Of a stretch of DNA of 64,000 nt, positions 26,263 to 35,584 are shown piece by piece. The stretch covers positions 3,348,001 to 3,412,000 of the forward strand of contig NZ_CP154855.1 in the NCBI RefSeq assembly GCF_047302425.1, written 5' to 3'. The translations under genes and the position numbers were made by a program. Each line of letters starts with the position of its first letter. The stretch's first letter is position 1. Source of the stretch: Oceanitalea sp047302425. Lineage in GTDB: Bacteria; Actinomycetota; Actinomycetes; Actinomycetales; Actinomycetaceae. Under the pieces are notes generated by a model. That model worked only from the letters and a program-made list of their open reading frames with translations. It was not told the origin of the DNA and did not search any database.

Positions 26263-27768
26263 CTACGCCGCCGGCGCGCGCCTCGCCCCGCGGGCCGCCT
26301 CGGTGAACTCGCGCTGCATCTCCTCGTCAGGCTGGTAGGTGAGCCGGCTGACGACGACGGCGACGAGCAGGTTCGCGGCGAAGCCCGGCACGATCTCGTA
26401 CAGCGTCGCCCCGAGGATCTCCGGCCCGAACTGCTTCCAGAGGATGACCGTCACCGCGCCGGTCACCATGCCGGCGAGCGCGCCCCAGTTGGTGAGCCGG
26501 CGCCAGAAGAGGCTGAGGAGGATCGCGGGACCGAAGGAGGCGCCGAAGCCCGCCCACGCGAAGGCGACGAGGTTGAGGATCGTGTCCGCCGGGTTGAGCG
26601 CGAGGACCGTGGCGATGACGGCCACCGCGAGCACGGCCACGCGACCGAGGACGACGAGGCTCCGCGGCGCGGCGTCCTTGCGCACGATCCGGTAGAGGTC
26701 CTCGACGAAGGCCGAGGAGCACACGATGAGCTGGCTGGAGACGGTGCTCATGATCGCCGCCAGCGCGGCCGCGAAGATCGCCCCGACGAGCAGCGGGTGC
26801 AGCAGTACCTGGGACAGCGCGAGCACGATCTGCTCGGGGTCGCTCAGGTCCAGGCCCTCGCGGTTGACGTAGGCGATCCCGAGGAGCCCGGTGACCACCG
26901 CGCCGACCAGCGAGATGGCCATCCACCCGATCCCGATCCGTCTCGCCCGGCCGGCGGAGAGAGCGTCCCGCATGGCCATGAAGCGCACGATGATGTGCGG
27001 CTGGCCGAAGTAGCCCAGGCCCCACGCGAGGGCGGACACGACGCCGATCACCGACGCGCCGGTGACCCCCGCACCGGCCAGCGGCGACAGCCGCGCCGGG
27101 TCGACCTCGCGGATCCCGTCGAGCGCCTCGCCCACCCCGCCGAGCGAGACGAGGACGACGACGGGGACGACGAGCAGCGCGATCATCATCATCGTGCCCT
27201 GGACGACGTCGGTGAGCGAGGCACCGAGGAATCCGCCGATGAGCGTGTAGGCCAGCGTGACCCCGGCGACGATGAGCATGCCCGTGCGGTAGGAGGTGTC
27301 GAAGGCGACCTCGAAGAACACCCCGCCGGCGACCATCATCGACGACACGTAGAACGTGAAGAACACGAGGACGATGGCGCCGGAGGCCACGCGCAGCGAG
27401 CGCGAGATGTCGTGCAGGCGGTTCTCGAAGAAGCTCGGGATGGTGATCGAGTTCTTCGCCGTCTCCGTGTAGGAGCGCAGCCGCGGCGCCACCAGCCGCC
27501 AGTTGAGGTACGCGCCGATGGTGAGGCCGACGGCGATCCACCCCTCGATGAGCCCGCTGACGTAGATGGCGCCCGGCAGGCCCATCATGAGCCAGCCGGA
27601 CATGTCCGAGGCGCCGGCGCTCAGCGCGGCCGTCGTCGGTGACAGGCGCCGCCCGCCGAGCATGTAGTCCTCGTGGCCGCTGGTGCGCCGGTAGGCGTAG
27701 TAGCCGATGGCGAGCATGGCCACGAAGTAGGCGACCAGCGCGATGAGCTGGTAGGTGCGGTCGGACAT
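26263..27768 (-). CDS. putP: Sodium/proline symporter
   Basis: A 501-aa SSS-family transporter with 13 predicted helices. Diagnostic pieces are SAGASDMSGWLMMGLPGAIY (substrate/sodium site), GLGYFGQPHIIVRFMA and AAIMSTVSSQLIVCSSAFVE. Together they are close to PutP of other bacteria, which imports L-proline with Na+. The start is the ATG at 27768 preceded by GGGGAGGAG. The bifunctional proline oxidase PutA is encoded 12.6 kb upstream on the same strand. The gene interrupts an ABC operon, lying between two FtsX permeases and two ATPases. Confidence 0.92.
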   Translation of the reverse strand: MSDRTYQLIALVAYFVAMLAIGYYAYRRTSGHEDYMLGGRRLSPTTAALSAGASDMSGWLMMGLPGAIYVSGLIEGWIAVGLTIGAYLNWRLVAPRLRSYTETAKNSITIPSFFENRLHDISRSLRVASGAIVLVFFTFYVSSMMVAGGVFFEVAFDTSYRTGMLIVAGVTLAYTLIGGFLGASLTDVVQGTMMMIALLVVPVVVLVSLGGVGEALDGIREVDPARLSPLAGAGVTGASVIGVVSALAWGLGYFGQPHIIVRFMAMRDALSAGRARRIGIGWMAISLVGAVVTGLLGIAYVNREGLDLSDPEQIVLALSQVLLHPLLVGAIFAAALAAIMSTVSSQLIVCSSAFVEDLYRIVRKDAAPRSLVVLGRVAVLAVAVIATVLALNPADTILNLVAFAWAGFGASFGPAILLSLFWRRLTNWGALAGMVTGAVTVILWKQFGPEILGATLYEIVPGFAANLLVAVVVSRLTYQPDEEMQREFTEAARGARRAPAA

Positions 27769-27843
27769 CGTCGTCTCCTCCCCGAGAGCACGGTCCGCCC
27801 AGTGTGGCACGGGCCACAGACATGCCCGCTCAGGCCCGCCGGG

Positions 27844-30636
27844 TCAGGTCTCCTCGCCCATCCGCAGCTGGCTCGCGGCGTCGGCCCGGCTGCTCAGCAC
27901 GGTCGAGACGAGCACCGCCAGCACCGTCAGCAGCACGACGCCGCCGAGCACCGCCCCGACGACGAGCGGGTCGACGACCAGCTCCGGCTGCTCCTCCCCG
28001 CCGGTGAGCGCCCGCAGGTCCATCCCGCCGAGCACCACCCACGGCACCACCACACCCAGCACCCCGCCGGCGAGCACCGACACCGCGGCGAGCGGCACCA
28101 GCTCCCACGCAACGATCCCGCGCGCCTGCCGCCGGTCCAGGCCGAGCGTGCGGAGCACCGCGAGCAGCCGCGCCCGCACCGGCGCCCCCATGAGCTGCGT
28201 CATGACGACGGCGACGACGACGAGCACGAGGGACAGGACGACGGCGACCGTGAGCGCCGCGTTCATCCCCCCGGCCATCGGCGAGGAGAGGAAGCCGCGC
28301 TCGTCCCCGGCCGGGTTCTGCGCGAGCGCGACGGGCTCGACCTCGCGGACGCGCTCGAGGACCGCCGTCGGGTCCGCGCCGTCGGTGACGTCGAGCAGCG
28401 CGATCCGCGGCAGGACCGGCCGGTCCGTGGCGGCGGCGAAGGCCTCGGCGTCCACGAGGACCTCACCGGTCGTGCCCGCGCCCGCGAGCCGGCCCACGGT
28501 CCCAACGACCTCGAGCGTGACCCCGTCCCCGACGGCGGCCTCGAGCGTGTCCCCGACGCCCGCCCCGAGTGCCTCGACCGCCGCGTCGGACAGCACGGTC
28601 GGGACGGCGTCGCCCGAGGCACCCGGCAGGTCCGCCGGGAGGTGGTCGATCCCCACGCCGTCGGCCTGGACGGCGCGCACCGCCGCGAGGTCGGCGACGG
28701 CGACGGTGAGCCGCTCCCCCGCGATGCTCACCGTGCCGGCGTCGCCGATCGTCGCCACCTCCGCGACGCCGGGCACGGCGGCGATCGCGGCGGCCTTCTC
28801 CTCGTCGAGGATCGGTCCGGACAGGCGCAGGTCGGCGCCCACGGACTGCCACGCCGTCGCCTGCACGCCGGTGCCGATGGTCGAGGAGAGGACCGCGGAG
28901 AACATCGCGACGGACACCCCGACGACGAGCGCGACCGCGGGGACGAGCCCGCCGGCCGGCTCGCGGACCGCGCGCGCCGAGCCGAGGAAGGCCATGACCC
29001 CACGACGACGGCGCAGCGCCCCCGCCAGCGCGCGCACCGGGAGCGGGTACACGCGCAGCACGACGACGCAGGTCGCGACGGCGAGCAGGAGCGGCACCCC
29101 CGTGAGGAGTACGTCGGTCCCGCCCGTCCCGGGCCGCACCCCGCGCTGGACGAGGAGGACGAGGGCGACGGCGGTGACCGCGAGGAGCACGACCTCGGCG
29201 ATCCACCGCCACCGGCTGCGGCGCGCTCCGAGGTCCGCGCGGCCCTCGCGCAGGCCGCGCGGTGAGGTGCTCGCGGCGAGCAGGACGGCGGGCACGAGCG
29301 CGACGGCGCCGGTGACGGCGAGATCGCCCGGTGCGGTGCGCCCCGGCAGGAGCAGCACGGCCAGCAGCGCCCCGACCGCGGCAGCGGGCACGCCGATGAC
29401 GAGCCCCTCGAGGGCCAGCACCGACCGCAGCTGCGAGCCCGAGCCGCCGCGGGCGGCGAGCAGCGCGAGCCCCGCGCGCCGGCGCGAGACCAGGAGCCGC
29501 GCCCCGAGCAGGAAGACGGCGAGCGCCACGCCCAGCGGGCCGGAGGCGATGACGGTGAGCACGGTGGAGGTGACCGCCTGCTGCTGGCGGACGCGGTCGA
29601 GGACCTCCCCGAGCTCGCTGGCGAAGCGCACCTCGTAGGCCGGGGCCGTGTCGCCCGCCGGGCCGAGCGGCTGGGGCGAGGTGAAGCGGGTGAGCTGGGC
29701 GGCGGCCGGCTCGACGTCGTCGGCGGTGAGCGCGGCGGGGTCCACGGGGAACCACATCTGCGTGCGGAAGGTCTGCCCGTGCTCGGGGAAGCCGGCGGGC
29801 AGCTGCCCGTCCCAGGCGGGGTCGAGGTAGGCGGCGGCCTCCGCGGACGTGCCGAGGTTGAGGTCGTCGACGACGTAGGGCTCCACCGAGTACCGGTTGT
29901 GGTCCCAGTGGTCGGCGCCGGGGTCGGTCACCTCGTAGGTGCCCGTGAGCAGCGCGGGGACGGTGTTGCCGATGATGCGCCGCTCGGTGCCGACCTCCCA
30001 CTCGAGGACCTCGGCGGCGGGCGCGGACAGGAGGACCTCGAGCGGCTCGCTCGCCGCGATGGCGGCGTCGGTGAGCGCCACCCGTTCGTCGAGGTTGAGG
30101 AAGGCGCGCTCCACGTCGTCGAGCCCGGCGAAGGGGTCGACGGCGAGGTGCGGCTCCGGCCACCGCCCCGCGACGAGCTCGACCCGGTCCGCGAGCTCCG
30201 GGTCGACGGTGAGGCGCAGGCGCTGCTGCCCCATGAGCGGGTCGGGCGGCGGCTCGACCTCCACCGGCTCGCTCTGGACCCAGAAGCTCGGCTTCCCCAG
30301 CAGGCTCCGCAGCGGCTCGGGCTGGGCGGCGCGCAGCTCCTCGAGCGCGACGTGGACCCCGCCGAGATTCTCCTCGACGTCGGGCGGGAAGGGGGTGGAG
30401 CCGGGCGGCGGCGGTGGCAGCCACGGCCACGTGGCGGGCAGGACCCCGACGACGTCGCGGGACAGCGGGCTCGTCGCGGCGATCTCGTGGGTCACCTGGC
30501 GGTCGTCGACGCCGGCGAGCAGCCGCGGCCACGCGGTGACGACGGCGGACACGAGGAGGACGAGGAGCACGAGCGCGACCGGGACGGCACGGTGCGCGGT
30601 GGCCTGCCGGCGCGCGAGTCCGAGGAGGCCGGTCAT
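27844..30636 (-). CDS. Large FtsX-type ABC permease (second of pair)
   Basis: A 930-aa permease. Residues 1-35 hold the first transmembrane helix, followed by a 350-aa extracytoplasmic domain (rich in Pro/Asp, LPPPPPGSTPFPPD near 70). A block of FtsX helices lies near 380-600, a second outer domain near 620-800, and C-terminal helices follow to 930. This is the eight-to-ten-helix, two-large-loop arrangement of FtsX/MacB-like permeases. The start codon overlaps the stop of the permease at 30633 (ATGA), with GGGAGGAGG upstream. It would pair with that permease and with the ATPases at 24512-26189. Confidence 0.78.
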   Translation of the reverse strand: MTGLLGLARRQATAHRAVPVALVLLVLLVSAVVTAWPRLLAGVDDRQVTHEIAATSPLSRDVVGVLPATWPWLPPPPPGSTPFPPDVEENLGGVHVALEELRAAQPEPLRSLLGKPSFWVQSEPVEVEPPPDPLMGQQRLRLTVDPELADRVELVAGRWPEPHLAVDPFAGLDDVERAFLNLDERVALTDAAIAASEPLEVLLSAPAAEVLEWEVGTERRIIGNTVPALLTGTYEVTDPGADHWDHNRYSVEPYVVDDLNLGTSAEAAAYLDPAWDGQLPAGFPEHGQTFRTQMWFPVDPAALTADDVEPAAAQLTRFTSPQPLGPAGDTAPAYEVRFASELGEVLDRVRQQQAVTSTVLTVIASGPLGVALAVFLLGARLLVSRRRAGLALLAARGGSGSQLRSVLALEGLVIGVPAAAVGALLAVLLLPGRTAPGDLAVTGAVALVPAVLLAASTSPRGLREGRADLGARRSRWRWIAEVVLLAVTAVALVLLVQRGVRPGTGGTDVLLTGVPLLLAVATCVVVLRVYPLPVRALAGALRRRRGVMAFLGSARAVREPAGGLVPAVALVVGVSVAMFSAVLSSTIGTGVQATAWQSVGADLRLSGPILDEEKAAAIAAVPGVAEVATIGDAGTVSIAGERLTVAVADLAAVRAVQADGVGIDHLPADLPGASGDAVPTVLSDAAVEALGAGVGDTLEAAVGDGVTLEVVGTVGRLAGAGTTGEVLVDAEAFAAATDRPVLPRIALLDVTDGADPTAVLERVREVEPVALAQNPAGDERGFLSSPMAGGMNAALTVAVVLSLVLVVVAVVMTQLMGAPVRARLLAVLRTLGLDRRQARGIVAWELVPLAAVSVLAGGVLGVVVPWVVLGGMDLRALTGGEEQPELVVDPLVVGAVLGGVVLLTVLAVLVSTVLSSRADAASQLRMGEET

Positions 30637-33600
30637 CGCACCTCCTCCCGGTACTCGGCGTCCAGCGCCTGCGCGCGCAGCCGGCCCCCGAGCACCGCCG
30701 CGACGACGGCGAGACCACCGACGAGGACGGCGAGCACCCCGAGCGCCGGCCACACCTCGAGCCGGCCGCCGAGCGGCAGCGGCGAGGGCTGCGTGGCGGC
30801 GGCCCGCGCCAGCGTGGGCACGAGCAGCACCGACGCCGCCCAGCCCGCGAGCGCCCCGAGGACGACGCCGAGCGCACCCACCCCGAGCAGCTCCGCCACC
30901 CGCGTGCGCGCCTGCCCGCTCGGGGGAAGCCCGAGCGCGCGCAGCACGACGACCTCGCTGCGCCGCTCGCGCGCGAGGGAGAGGACGACGGCGGCCACGC
31001 CGGTGAGCGCGAGGAGTGCGGCACCAGCGGCGACCGTCCAGAAGGTCTGGCGCACCGAGCCGGCCGAGTCAGTCAGGCCCTGCCCCGCCACCTCGACGCT
31101 TCCCTGCGCTCCCGCGAGCCCGGCCGCGGCGTCGGCCACCTCGGCGGGGTCGGCGTCGTCGTCGACGGCGAGCCACACCTCGCCCGGGAGCAGCGGGCTG
31201 GGGTCCCGGTCGAGCACGTGGGCGCCGAGGGCGTCGAGGTCGAGGAGGACGGCGTCCTCCTCCAGCCCGCCGGGAACGGCGTCGACGACGGCGCTCACCG
31301 TGAGGTCGAGCGAGGTGCCGCCCAGCGCGACGGTGGCCGTGTCCCCCTCCGCGAGGTCCGCCGCCGCGGCGAGGTGGGAGGTGACGGCGGCGGGGACGGG
31401 CGCGGCGCCGTCGCCCGGGACGAGGCGCACCTCGCTCTCGGCGATCCCCAGCCCGCTCTCGTCGTACAGGACACCCTGCGCGCCGATCACCCCGAGCGGG
31501 TCGAGCTCGGGCGCCTCGAGAGCCGCGGCCTGCCCCCACGCCGCCGTCCCCAGCTCGGCGGCGGTGCCGTCCGCGGCCAGGCCGAGGACCTCCACGGACA
31601 GCTCGGTGCCGATGGGCGGGCCGGTGACCGCCAGGTCGAGGCCGACGAGCCGGTACTCGCCCGCGGCCGGCAGCTCGAGCCGGAGCGTGTGCTCGGTGGG
31701 CCGGGGGCCGAGCAGGCCGTCCTCCCCCTCGACGTCGGCGCTCAGCCGTCCGCCCTCGAGCATGCTCAGGCCACCGTCGGCGTCGGCCACCCAGGCCGTG
31801 ACCCCGAGCCCGTGGTCACCGTCCCGCGCGGCGGCCTGCTCCGCGAGGAAGGCGCTGGCCTCCTCCTCGGTGAGCCCCTCGACCTCCACGTAGTACTGCC
31901 GCAGGGCGGCCCGCTGCTCCTCCTCGGCAGCCTGAGCCTCGGCGGTGACGCCCAGCGCGGCGCGCAGGGTGATCTCAACAGTCTGCGCACCGGCGGGCAG
32001 CGGCACGCCCTCGCGCGCGGGGGCGAGAGCGTCGGCGGCGGCCAGCTCCAGCCCCTCGGGCAGCCGCGTGACCTCCTCGAGGCGCGCGGTGTCGAGCGCC
32101 GTGACGGCGACCGGCAGTTCGCCGAGGGTGCCCCCGCCGCGCAAGACCGTCCCGGCCGCGGCAACACCGGGGAGCTCCCGGTAGGGCGCGGCCCGCACCG
32201 CTTGCGGAACGGCGAGCCGGGACGTCGCGCCCGCGGGCACGGTGACGCGCACGTCCGTGCCGGTGGCGAGCGCGGCGACGTGCTCGCGCTGCACCGCGGT
32301 CGCCCCCGCGAAGGCGGACGCGACCGTCGTGGCACCGACGGCGAGGACGACGAGGACGAGCGGGACGGCGTAGGCCCGCACCCGCCGGGACACCTGGCGG
32401 CTCGCGAGCACCCCGACCAGGCCGCGCTCCCGCTCGCGCAGGCGGGAGGCACCACGGGCGAGCGGGCCGAGCAGGGCCAGCGCGAGCACGGCGAGAAAGC
32501 CGAGGACCGCCCCGAGGGACACGACGGCGAGGACGTCCGCGCCGCCGTCGTCCAGGAGCGGGGTGCCGTGCCGTCGCAGCTGCCAGGCGGACAGGGCGGC
32601 GGCGGCCCCGGAGAGCACGACGGTGCCGACGGCGGCGGCGCCGCGCAGCCGCCCGGAGCGGTCGGCGACCATCCGCCGCGCGATCCCGCGCGCGTGCAGG
32701 CCCGCGACCACCGTCCCCGTGACCGCGGTGACGAGCGCGACGGCCACCCCGGTGGCGAGCACGACCCCGCGCTGCGCGTCCCCGCCGTCGAGCCGGCCGA
32801 CGACGACGGCGGCCACCGCCGTTCCGACCGCGGCACCGAGGACGGCGACGACGGCGAGCTCGGCGCCCGACCACACCGTCACCTGGCGGGCCGCGGCGCC
32901 GCGGGCGACGAGGATCTCGACCTCGCGGGCCCGGGTCTGCCCCAGCAGCCGCACGACCTGGACGAGGGCGACGACAGAGACGACCCCGAGCAGAGCCACG
33001 GGCACGAGACCGACGGCCGCCGCGGTGGCGGTCGCGGCGCGCAGCTCAGCGACGGTGCCCGCGAGCTCCCCGGTGAGGGCCAGGCCGCGGACCGCGACGG
33101 CGTCGTCGTCACCGAGGGCGAACTCCAGCCGCTCGAGCCCCTCGGCCAGGCCGGGGAGCTCAGCGACGGCGAGCGCCTCCGCGCGCGGGACCACGGTCCA
33201 GCGGGCGAAGGGGGCCGCGACGGCGTCACGCACGGTGCCGGCGTCGGTGAGGAGCGGGCCGAGGGTCGAGTCGTCGCCGGCGAGCGGGTCGGTGAACCAG
33301 GCCCGCTCGTCGCCGGGCTGCCACGTGCCCGAGACGGTGAGGGAGACGTCGTCGACGACGAGCTCGCTGCCCGTGGTCAGGCCCGCCTCGGCGGCTGCCT
33401 CGGGGACGAGCACCTCGCCCGGGCCGGGCAGCGCGCCCTCGAGGAGGACCACGCCGTCACCCGGAGGGAGCTCGGCGAGGACGACCCGCAGCTCCTGCTC
33501 CTCCGCCTCCGCACCGACCGCCTCGGTCCACAGGGTGCGCGAGACCTCGGTGTCCGGGCCGAGCAGCTCGGTGACCGTGGCGCCCACGGCGGCGTCCTGT

Positions 33601-33818
33601 GCCTCGGCGTCGTCGGCCAGCCGGGTCTGGACCTGGACGCCGGCCTCGTGGGGCGCGGCCGTGGTGAGCGTCGCACGGATCGTCGCGACGCCCGCCGCGC
33701 GCGTGTAGCCGACGCTGCCGGCGAGGATCGCGGCGACGGTGGCCGTGAGGACGAGGAGGGTGAGGAGGGCGCCCCGCTGCGCGCGGCCACGCCGCAGCAG
33801 CAGACGGGGCGCCCTCAC
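30633..33818 (-). CDS. Large FtsX-type ABC permease (first of pair)
   Basis: A 1061-aa permease beginning MRAPRLLLRRGRAQRGALLT, with a helix at about 17-40, a large extracytoplasmic domain to about 245, FtsX helices (about 245-370 and 390-500), a second outer domain (about 500-900), and C-terminal helices with VVVLRALGLPPSGQARTRVA (the FtsX intracellular coupling motif). It begins only 2 bp after the fused OppDF stop, so it is probably transcribed with the peptide importer upstream. Substrate unknown. Length is about twice that of a minimal FtsX. Confidence 0.78.
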   Translation of the reverse strand: MRAPRLLLRRGRAQRGALLTLLVLTATVAAILAGSVGYTRAAGVATIRATLTTAAPHEAGVQVQTRLADDAEAQDAAVGATVTELLGPDTEVSRTLWTEAVGAEAEEQELRVVLAELPPGDGVVLLEGALPGPGEVLVPEAAAEAGLTTGSELVVDDVSLTVSGTWQPGDERAWFTDPLAGDDSTLGPLLTDAGTVRDAVAAPFARWTVVPRAEALAVAELPGLAEGLERLEFALGDDDAVAVRGLALTGELAGTVAELRAATATAAAVGLVPVALLGVVSVVALVQVVRLLGQTRAREVEILVARGAAARQVTVWSGAELAVVAVLGAAVGTAVAAVVVGRLDGGDAQRGVVLATGVAVALVTAVTGTVVAGLHARGIARRMVADRSGRLRGAAAVGTVVLSGAAAALSAWQLRRHGTPLLDDGGADVLAVVSLGAVLGFLAVLALALLGPLARGASRLRERERGLVGVLASRQVSRRVRAYAVPLVLVVLAVGATTVASAFAGATAVQREHVAALATGTDVRVTVPAGATSRLAVPQAVRAAPYRELPGVAAAGTVLRGGGTLGELPVAVTALDTARLEEVTRLPEGLELAAADALAPAREGVPLPAGAQTVEITLRAALGVTAEAQAAEEEQRAALRQYYVEVEGLTEEEASAFLAEQAAARDGDHGLGVTAWVADADGGLSMLEGGRLSADVEGEDGLLGPRPTEHTLRLELPAAGEYRLVGLDLAVTGPPIGTELSVEVLGLAADGTAAELGTAAWGQAAALEAPELDPLGVIGAQGVLYDESGLGIAESEVRLVPGDGAAPVPAAVTSHLAAAADLAEGDTATVALGGTSLDLTVSAVVDAVPGGLEEDAVLLDLDALGAHVLDRDPSPLLPGEVWLAVDDDADPAEVADAAAGLAGAQGSVEVAGQGLTDSAGSVRQTFWTVAAGAALLALTGVAAVVLSLARERRSEVVVLRALGLPPSGQARTRVAELLGVGALGVVLGALAGWAASVLLVPTLARAAATQPSPLPLGGRLEVWPALGVLAVLVGGLAVVAAVLGGRLRAQALDAEYREEVR

Positions 33819-33820
33819 GG

Positions 33821-35584
33821 CTACTCGCGGGTGGAGTCGTCCAGCGGGCCGGTCCCGATCGTGCCCGCGTCGAGCTCGAGCTCGGTCACCCGCTCGCCGA
33901 AGGACTGGAGCAGCGCGTGGCGCTCCTCGCGACGACGGCGCTGCTCACCCGGCTCGGGCACGGGCGCCGCGGCGAGCAGCCGCTGCGTGTACTCCTCCTG
34001 CGGGTTCTGCAGCACCGCGTCGCGGGTGCCCTGCTCGACGATCTGCCCGTTCTGCAGGACGACCACCCGGTGGGCGAGCAGGTCGACGACGGCGAGGTCG
34101 TGCGAGACGAACAGGCAGGCGAAGCGGTAACGCTGCTGCAGCTCGGTGAACATCGCGAGCACGCTCGCCTGGACGGAGACGTCCAGCGCGGAGGTCGGCT
34201 CGTCGGCGACGAGCAGCTCCGGCTCGAGGACGAGGGCGCGGGCCACCGAGACGCGCTGGCGCTGACCGCCGGAGAGCTCGTGCGGGTAGCGGTTGAACAC
34301 GCTGCGCGGCAGCTCGACCGCCTCGAGGAGCTCGTGGACCTTCTTCTCGCGCGACTTCCGGTCCCCGACCTGGTGGACGACCATCGGCTCGGAGATGATG
34401 TCGCCGATCGGCAGGCGCGGGTTGAGCGAGGCGGCCGGGTCCTGGAAGATCACGCCGATCCGGCGGCGCAGCGCCTTGGCCTGCTTCCGGCGCAGCGCCC
34501 CGAAGTCCTCGCCGAAGAGCCGGATCGTGCCCGACGCCGCGGGGATGAGTCCCAGCGCGCAGCGACCGATCGTCGACTTGCCCGACCCGGACTCGCCGAC
34601 GAGGCCGACGACCTCGCCCTGGCGGACCGAGAAGGAGACGTCGTCGACGGCGCGGAAGGGCGGCTTGCCTGCCCGCTGGTACTCGATGACGAGGTTCTCC
34701 ATGCGCAGGGCGTGGACCTCGTTCTCCTCCACGGGCGGCGCCTCGACGTGGGCGATGCCGAGCTGGTTGCGGCCGCGGCCCAGGTGGGGCACGGCGTCGA
34801 GGAGGCGCTTGGTGTAGGCGTGCTGCGGGTGGTTGAGCACCTGCTCCGCCGTGCCGGTCTCCACGAGGTTGCCCTTGAACATCACCGCGACGCGGTCGGC
34901 CATGTCGGCGACGACGCCCATGTTGTGGGTGATGAGGAGGATGCCGGTGTTGAGCTTGTCCTTGAGGGAGCGCAGCAGGTCGAGGATCTCGGCCTGGACG
35001 GTGACGTCGAGCGCCGTCGTCGGCTCGTCGGCGATGATGACGCGCGGGTCGCAGCTGATCGCGATCGCGATGACGACGCGCTGGCGCTGACCGCCGGAGA
35101 GCTCGTGCGGGTACTGCTTGAGCCGCCGCTCGGGCTCGGGGATGCCGACCATCCGCAGCAGCTCGGCCGCGCGCTCGTCCGCCGCCCGCCCGAAGGCGAT
35201 GCCGTGGAGCTCGAGGGCCTCGGTGAGCTGGGTGCCGATGGTGAGCACCGGGTTGAGCGCCGTCATGGGCTCCTGGAAGACCATCGCGACGTCGTTTCCC
35301 CGCATGCGGCGCAGCGCGCCGTCGTCGAGCTCGCCGACCTTCTGGTCGCCGACGACGACGCCGCCGGCCGTGCGGGCGTTCTTCGGCAGCAGGCCGAGCG
35401 CCGTCATCGAGGTGACGGACTTGCCGGAGCCGGACTCGCCGACGAGCGCGACCACCTCACCGGGATTGACCTCGAGGGAGATGCCCTTGACGGCGTGGAC
35501 GGAGCCGAACTCGGTCTTGAAGCGGACGTCGAGGTCACGGAAGGAGAGGACCGGTCCGCTGGACTGCTCGGAGGTGCTGGTCAT
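33821..35584 (-). CDS. oppD: Fused oligopeptide ABC ATPase (OppD-OppF)
   Basis: A 587-aa protein with two complete peptide-type ATPase domains. First (about 10-270): GESGSGKSVTSMTALGLLPK, LSGGQRQRVVIAIAISCDP. Second (about 305-545): GESGSGKSTIGRCALGLIP, LSGGQRQRVSVARALVLEP. Each has the oligopeptide-specific tail after the H loop (HPQHAYTKRLLDAVPHLG, NPQEEYTQRLLAAAP). The separate OppD and OppF subunits of other bacteria are thus fused. It starts at MTSTSEQ, overlapping the OppC stop by one base. Confidence 0.92.
   Translation of the reverse strand: MTSTSEQSSGPVLSFRDLDVRFKTEFGSVHAVKGISLEVNPGEVVALVGESGSGKSVTSMTALGLLPKNARTAGGVVVGDQKVGELDDGALRRMRGNDVAMVFQEPMTALNPVLTIGTQLTEALELHGIAFGRAADERAAELLRMVGIPEPERRLKQYPHELSGGQRQRVVIAIAISCDPRVIIADEPTTALDVTVQAEILDLLRSLKDKLNTGILLITHNMGVVADMADRVAVMFKGNLVETGTAEQVLNHPQHAYTKRLLDAVPHLGRGRNQLGIAHVEAPPVEENEVHALRMENLVIEYQRAGKPPFRAVDDVSFSVRQGEVVGLVGESGSGKSTIGRCALGLIPAASGTIRLFGEDFGALRRKQAKALRRRIGVIFQDPAASLNPRLPIGDIISEPMVVHQVGDRKSREKKVHELLEAVELPRSVFNRYPHELSGGQRQRVSVARALVLEPELLVADEPTSALDVSVQASVLAMFTELQQRYRFACLFVSHDLAVVDLLAHRVVVLQNGQIVEQGTRDAVLQNPQEEYTQRLLAAAPVPEPGEQRRRREERHALLQSFGERVTELELDAGTIGTGPLDDSTRE

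Noticed and set aside
31218..34130. 970-codon open frame on the plus strand
   Set aside because: It mirrors the FtsX permease and the end of OppDF; no motif, implausible composition.
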